A stretch of 44,410 nt of DNA, from contig CADCII010000054.1 in the NCBI GenBank assembly GCA_902801515.1, forward strand, positions 1 to 44,410. The letters are read 5' to 3'. Under the pieces are notes generated by a model. It was not told the origin of the DNA and ran no database searches. It worked only from the letters and a program-made list of their open reading frames with translations. Below are positions 42,055 to 44,410 of the stretch, piece after piece (position 1 is the first letter of the stretch; each line of letters starts with the position of its first letter). The DNA is from an uncultured Lachnospiraceae bacterium. GTDB lineage: Bacteria > Bacillota > Clostridia > Lachnospirales > Lachnospiraceae. Both the position numbers and the translations under genes were made by a program.

Positions 42055-42999
42055 ATGAAAGCGAAAAAAGCACTTGCAACTCTGATGACGATCTCCATGC
42101 TTGCTTTTTCCCTGACAGGATGGGCTGAGGAAGTACCTGAAACGATCACGGTAACATTCGTTTCATCACCGCTGAATGTCCCGTCGATCGTGGAAAAGAA
42201 TCATGAGATCTTTGCAGACACCTTCAGCGAGATCGGTGTGAAGGCAGTGGAGTATTCCGACCTGACATCCGGGGCGGACCAGACACAGGCACTGGCCACC
42301 GGTGATATCCAGTTCCTGTACTGCGTCGGCGCCACATCAGTTCTGCTTGCGGCGGCAAATGACGCGGATATCCGGATCATCTCCATGTACAGCCGTTCGC
42401 CGAAATCCTTCTGCCTGTTCTCGGCAGATGATGCGATCAACAGCCCGGAGGACCTGAAGGGGAAGACGGTTGCAGGACCGGTCGGAACGATCCTGCATGA
42501 ACTGCTGGCGGCTTATCTGGCAAGCGGCAACCTGACGATCGAGGATGTCAACTTTGTCAATTCGTCCATCCCGGACGCACTCGCGGCACTGTCCGGCGGC
42601 AGCGCCGACTGCGCACTCCTGGCAGGTGCAGCAGCCTACAATGCGGCAAATAACGGAACGCATCTCGTGACAAACGGGGAGGGGCTTGTGGAAGCCACTA
42701 TCACCTGCGCAACGACACAGGCATTCTATGATGAGCACCAGGATGTGGTGGAGCAGTTCCTCAAGGGTCAGAAGGCAGTCCTGGATTACATCGACGAGAA
42801 CACGGACGAAGCAATCGAAGAGACAGCGGAATTCCTGGATCTGACACCAGAAGCAGTTGAGGATATGTATGCCAATTATGACTTTGACATGACCATCCGC
42901 GATACCGATATCGAATCCATGGAGAATACCGTGCAGTTTATGCTGGATTCCGGTATGATAGACAACCCGGTGGATGTCGAATCGATCGTGATCCGCTGA
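42055..42999 (+). CDS. ABC transporter substrate-binding protein (NMT1/SsuA-like)
   Basis: A 314-residue exported binding protein for the preceding permease-ATPase fusion. The body matches NMT1/THI5/SsuA proteins: VTFVSSPLNVPSIVEKNHEI, then TSGADQTQALATGDIQFLYC and LKGKTVAGPVGTILHELLAA. Substrates in this group include sulfonates, nitrate and thiamine precursors. The signal peptide ends LAFSLTGWAEEV. In most Gram-positive homologues this site is a lipobox with Cys after LTG; here residue 23 is Trp (TGG, 42121-42123), so no lipid anchor is expected, though signal peptidase I could cut after GWA. AAGGAGG lies nine bases upstream. A terminator follows. Confidence 0.9.
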   Translation: MKAKKALATLMTISMLAFSLTGWAEEVPETITVTFVSSPLNVPSIVEKNHEIFADTFSEIGVKAVEYSDLTSGADQTQALATGDIQFLYCVGATSVLLAAANDADIRIISMYSRSPKSFCLFSADDAINSPEDLKGKTVAGPVGTILHELLAAYLASGNLTIEDVNFVNSSIPDALAALSGGSADCALLAGAAAYNAANNGTHLVTNGEGLVEATITCATTQAFYDEHQDVVEQFLKGQKAVLDYIDENTDEAIEETAEFLDLTPEAVEDMYANYDFDMTIRDTDIESMENTVQFMLDSGMIDNPVDVESIVIR

Positions 43000-43004
43000 G
43001 AAAT

Positions 43005-43034
43005 AACCCGAGGTCTTCCGGACCTCGGGTTTTC
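43005..43034 (+). terminator. Terminator of the ABC transporter operon
   Basis: A perfect 11-bp stem, AACCCGAGGTC / GACCTCGGGTT, with loop TTCCG is followed by TTTC. Confidence 0.85.
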
Positions 43035-43076
43035 TGCTTCTCCATCATAATTGCGAGTGTACATTGAAAAAAGTGC

Positions 43077-43107
43077 TTGCATTTTATGGTCGCCTGTGGC
43101 ATAGTAT
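43077..43107 (+). promoter_or_regulatory. Promoter of the tRNA-Val gene
   Basis: TTGCAT (43077-43082) is followed at 17-19 bp by CATAGT/TAGTAT (43100-43107), about 30 bases before the tRNA. Confidence 0.5.
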
Positions 43108-43137
43108 TCGAGTACGCAAAACGTACGAATCGAATAT

Positions 43138-43210
43138 GGAGACGTAGCTCAGCTGGGAGAGCAACTGCTTGACGTGTAGTAGGTCACAGGTTCAAGTCCT
43201 GCCGTCTCCA
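43138..43210 (+). tRNA. tRNA-Val (anticodon GAC)
   Basis: The 73-nt cloverleaf folds cleanly: acceptor GGAGACG/CGTCTCC, D arm GCTC/GAGC with an 8-nt loop, anticodon stem ACTGC/GTAGT, and loop TTGACGT giving anticodon GAC, which reads GUC/GUU valine codons. The T arm ACAGG/CCTGC with loop TTCAAGT has one A-C mismatch at its base. The discriminator is A, and no CCA is encoded. Confidence 0.95.
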
Positions 43211-43216
43211 TACAGG

Positions 43217-43246
43217 AAGGAGTCGCGAAAGCGGCTCCTTTTTTTC
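43217..43246 (+). terminator. Terminator of the tRNA-Val gene
   Basis: AAGGAGTCGC / GCGGCTCCTT (10 bp, one GT pair) with a GAAA loop is followed by a run of T. A textbook intrinsic terminator. Confidence 0.9.
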
Positions 43247-43306
43247 CATGCTTCCGGAGAAATAAAGCTGTCATAGATAATAAAGAGTGCCGGCAGATCA
43301 CAGGAT

Positions 43307-44182
43307 TTACATCCATTCACTCACCACATCGTCAATCCGGGAGAAATCAATTACCAGTTCATCGCCGTAGATCGAAACCGGGATATGATCCCGGAAGGTG
43401 TAGTATGCATAATCGTCCTGGTTCTCAAACACGTAAGTCATCACAGACTTTTTTATGGGATCGATGACCCAGTACTCCCGCACGCCGGCATTGCGGTACT
43501 TATTTAGTTTGATGAACAGATCGCGGGTTTTGCTCGATGGAGACAGAACTTCCGCAATAAAGTCCGGCGCGCCTTCGATGCGGCGGGGAGTATACTTGCT
43601 CTTGTCACACAGGATGATCACATCCGGCTGCACCATCGTCCGGTCATCCAGATCCAGGCGGACATCAATGGGAGACATGAAAGGCATACAGGAGCCTTTC
43701 TTTGCCTGAATGGCCGTAAGAAGTATAGAATAGAGATGGCCGGCAATGATCTGATGGAATCCCGTGGGAGACGCCATGTCATAGATTACGCCATCGATCA
43801 GTTCGACTCTGCGCTCTTCGGGAAGGGCATAGTAATCGTCCAGGGTATAGTGCCCCTGCTTCGGATCTCCCGGACCGGCAACGGCTGCAGCAGCGCCGTA
43901 AGCTGCCTGAGACTCACAAACCATGAGATCCTCCTGGCCTGCTTCCCCTGCCGAATAGAAAGAGCGCTGTGGGGATGCGGACGAGCCAGGCAGCGACGCC
44001 TTATCACTCCGTGCATTCAGGAGTGCATTCTCCAGAGCCAGACGAGTCGCCAGCCGCGGTGCCTTTGTAGTACCGGCAAACACTTTCTGAACGGTTCCCA
44101 GCGGTATACCGGACGCACGCGCGATCATCTCGTTTGTAAGTCCCAGTTCACGTTTCATTTCTTTCAATTCCGTAATCGTCAT
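43307..44182 (-). CDS. Uma2 family endonuclease with N-terminal helix-turn-helix
   Basis: A 291-residue two-domain protein. Residues 1-50 form an XRE-like helix-turn-helix (ELGLTNEMIARASGIPLGTV, then QKVFAGTTKAPRLATRLALE). A Gln/Ala/Ser-rich linker leads to the Uma2 (DUF820) domain, a PD-(D/E)xK nuclease fold: RRVELIDGVIYDMASPT, MVQPDVIILCD, APDFIAEVLSPSSKTRD and REYWVIDP. The biological role of Uma2 proteins is unclear. ATG 44182 is chosen because AGAGG lies six bases upstream; an in-frame ATG at 44275 would run through the promoter. It lies between tRNA-Val and the TTGTAA array. Confidence 0.88.
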   Translation of the reverse strand: MTITELKEMKRELGLTNEMIARASGIPLGTVQKVFAGTTKAPRLATRLALENALLNARSDKASLPGSSASPQRSFYSAGEAGQEDLMVCESQAAYGAAAAVAGPGDPKQGHYTLDDYYALPEERRVELIDGVIYDMASPTGFHQIIAGHLYSILLTAIQAKKGSCMPFMSPIDVRLDLDDRTMVQPDVIILCDKSKYTPRRIEGAPDFIAEVLSPSSKTRDLFIKLNKYRNAGVREYWVIDPIKKSVMTYVFENQDDYAYYTFRDHIPVSIYGDELVIDFSRIDDVVSEWM

Positions 44183-44224
44183 AAGATACCTCTGAAAATG
44201 AATGCGATAATCCGGTACTTCATG

Positions 44225-44253
44225 ATCATACCGCAAATAAACCATTAACACAA
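44225..44253 (-). promoter_or_regulatory. Promoter of the Uma2 gene
   Basis: On the minus strand TTGTGT (44248-44253) and TATGAT (44225-44230) are exactly 17 bp apart, placing the transcript start about 36 bases before ATG 44182. Confidence 0.6.
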
Positions 44254-44260
44254 CATAATA

Positions 44261-44287
44261 TTTCCATATTTCCATATTATTTCCATC
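44261..44287. repeat. TTTCCATA direct repeats upstream of the Uma2 promoter
   Basis: TTTCCATA occurs twice in tandem (44261-44268, 44269-44276), and TTTCCATC follows at 44280-44287, directly upstream of the -35 box. It may be a regulator site, possibly for the protein's own helix-turn-helix. Confidence 0.5.
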
Positions 44288-44318
44288 TATACGCCGCCGG
44301 CGGATGCTGCGGGCTGAG

Positions 44319-44410
44319 TTGTAATCCGAGACGCCAGTTTGTAAGACGAGATACTTGTTTGTAAATTGAAAACTGCATATTTGTAAACGAAACGCCAGTT
44401 TTGTACGCCA
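44319..44410. repeat. Phased TTGTAA repeat array at the window end
   Basis: TTGTAA begins at 44319, 44339, 44359 and 44381, and TTGTA at 44401: steps of 20, 20, 22 and 20 bp, about two helical turns each. Units 1 and 4 also share CGARACGCCAGT. Regular spaced sites of this kind occur at ends of IS21-, Tn7- and Mu-type transposons and at multi-site operators. The array continues beyond the window, so which it is cannot be decided here. Confidence 0.6.

Noticed and set aside
44319-44410. CRISPR array
   Set aside because: The conserved part is only about six bases per unit and the 14-16 bp between are partly shared too; repeats and spacers do not have CRISPR dimensions and no cas gene is present.

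Overview
The window looks like the chromosome of an anaerobic, moderately GC-rich Firmicute, most likely a gut-type Lachnospiraceae (class Clostridia). The signs are strict-anaerobe enzymes (glycyl-radical NrdD/NrdG, [FeFe]-hydrogenase maturases HydE/HydF, radical-SAM KamA family), purine-rich Shine-Dalgarno sites, Gram-positive style secreted proteins, and a YedE/TusA/DUF3343/SelD/cysteine-desulfurase selenium cluster of the kind found in Clostridia and Enterococcus. This is inference from gene content; no 16S or other marker gene is present.

Layout. 1-4.8 kb: a flavodoxin-family protein with a C-terminal zinc ribbon, a TetR regulator, a DUF554 membrane protein, two uncharacterised proteins and a DegV protein. 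4.84-5.28 kb: a gene-free stretch packed with stem-loops. 5.3-11.5 kb: a CapA-family phosphoesterase, then a rhamnose block (AraC regulator divergent from rhaB, an AraA/FucI-type isomerase and rhaD). 11.6-15.7 kb: selenium metabolism (yedE, TusA-like, DUF3343, selD, then a class-V cysteine desulfurase behind its own promoter). 15.7-19.2 kb (minus): amidohydrolase, aminotransferase and a broken MATE exporter. 19.3-25.1 kb: alpha/beta hydrolase and FGGY kinase, a KamA-family radical SAM enzyme, and a stand-alone SNF2 helicase. 25.1-29.2 kb (minus): aquaporin and HAD phosphatase (coupled) and a broken mutS2. 29.3-34.4 kb: nrdD, nrdG, a MATE exporter and mntP. 34.6-37.4 kb: a 53-residue protein and a clostripain-family protease with a repetitive low-complexity region. 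37.4-43.0 kb: hydE, a TM1266-type regulator and hydF, then a permease-ATPase fusion with its substrate-binding protein. 43.1-44.4 kb: tRNA-Val(GAC), an HTH-Uma2 nuclease, and an array of TTGTAA motifs spaced 20-22 bp that runs off the window end.

How the genes work together. RhaB, the isomerase and RhaD can form a complete L-rhamnose to DHAP plus lactaldehyde route if the isomerase acts on rhamnose, with the AraC protein as likely regulator. The selenium genes would import or handle selenium and make selenophosphate. NrdD/NrdG supply dNTPs without oxygen. HydE/HydF build the H-cluster, although hydG is not here.

A recurrent theme is small indels. yedE, the minus-strand MATE gene, mutS2 and the clostripain gene are frameshifted, the ABC fusion has no in-frame ATG, and the aquaporin carries a perfect 24-bp in-frame tandem duplication. 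Several of these look like slippage between short repeats. Whether they are real mutations or assembly errors cannot be decided from the sequence alone.
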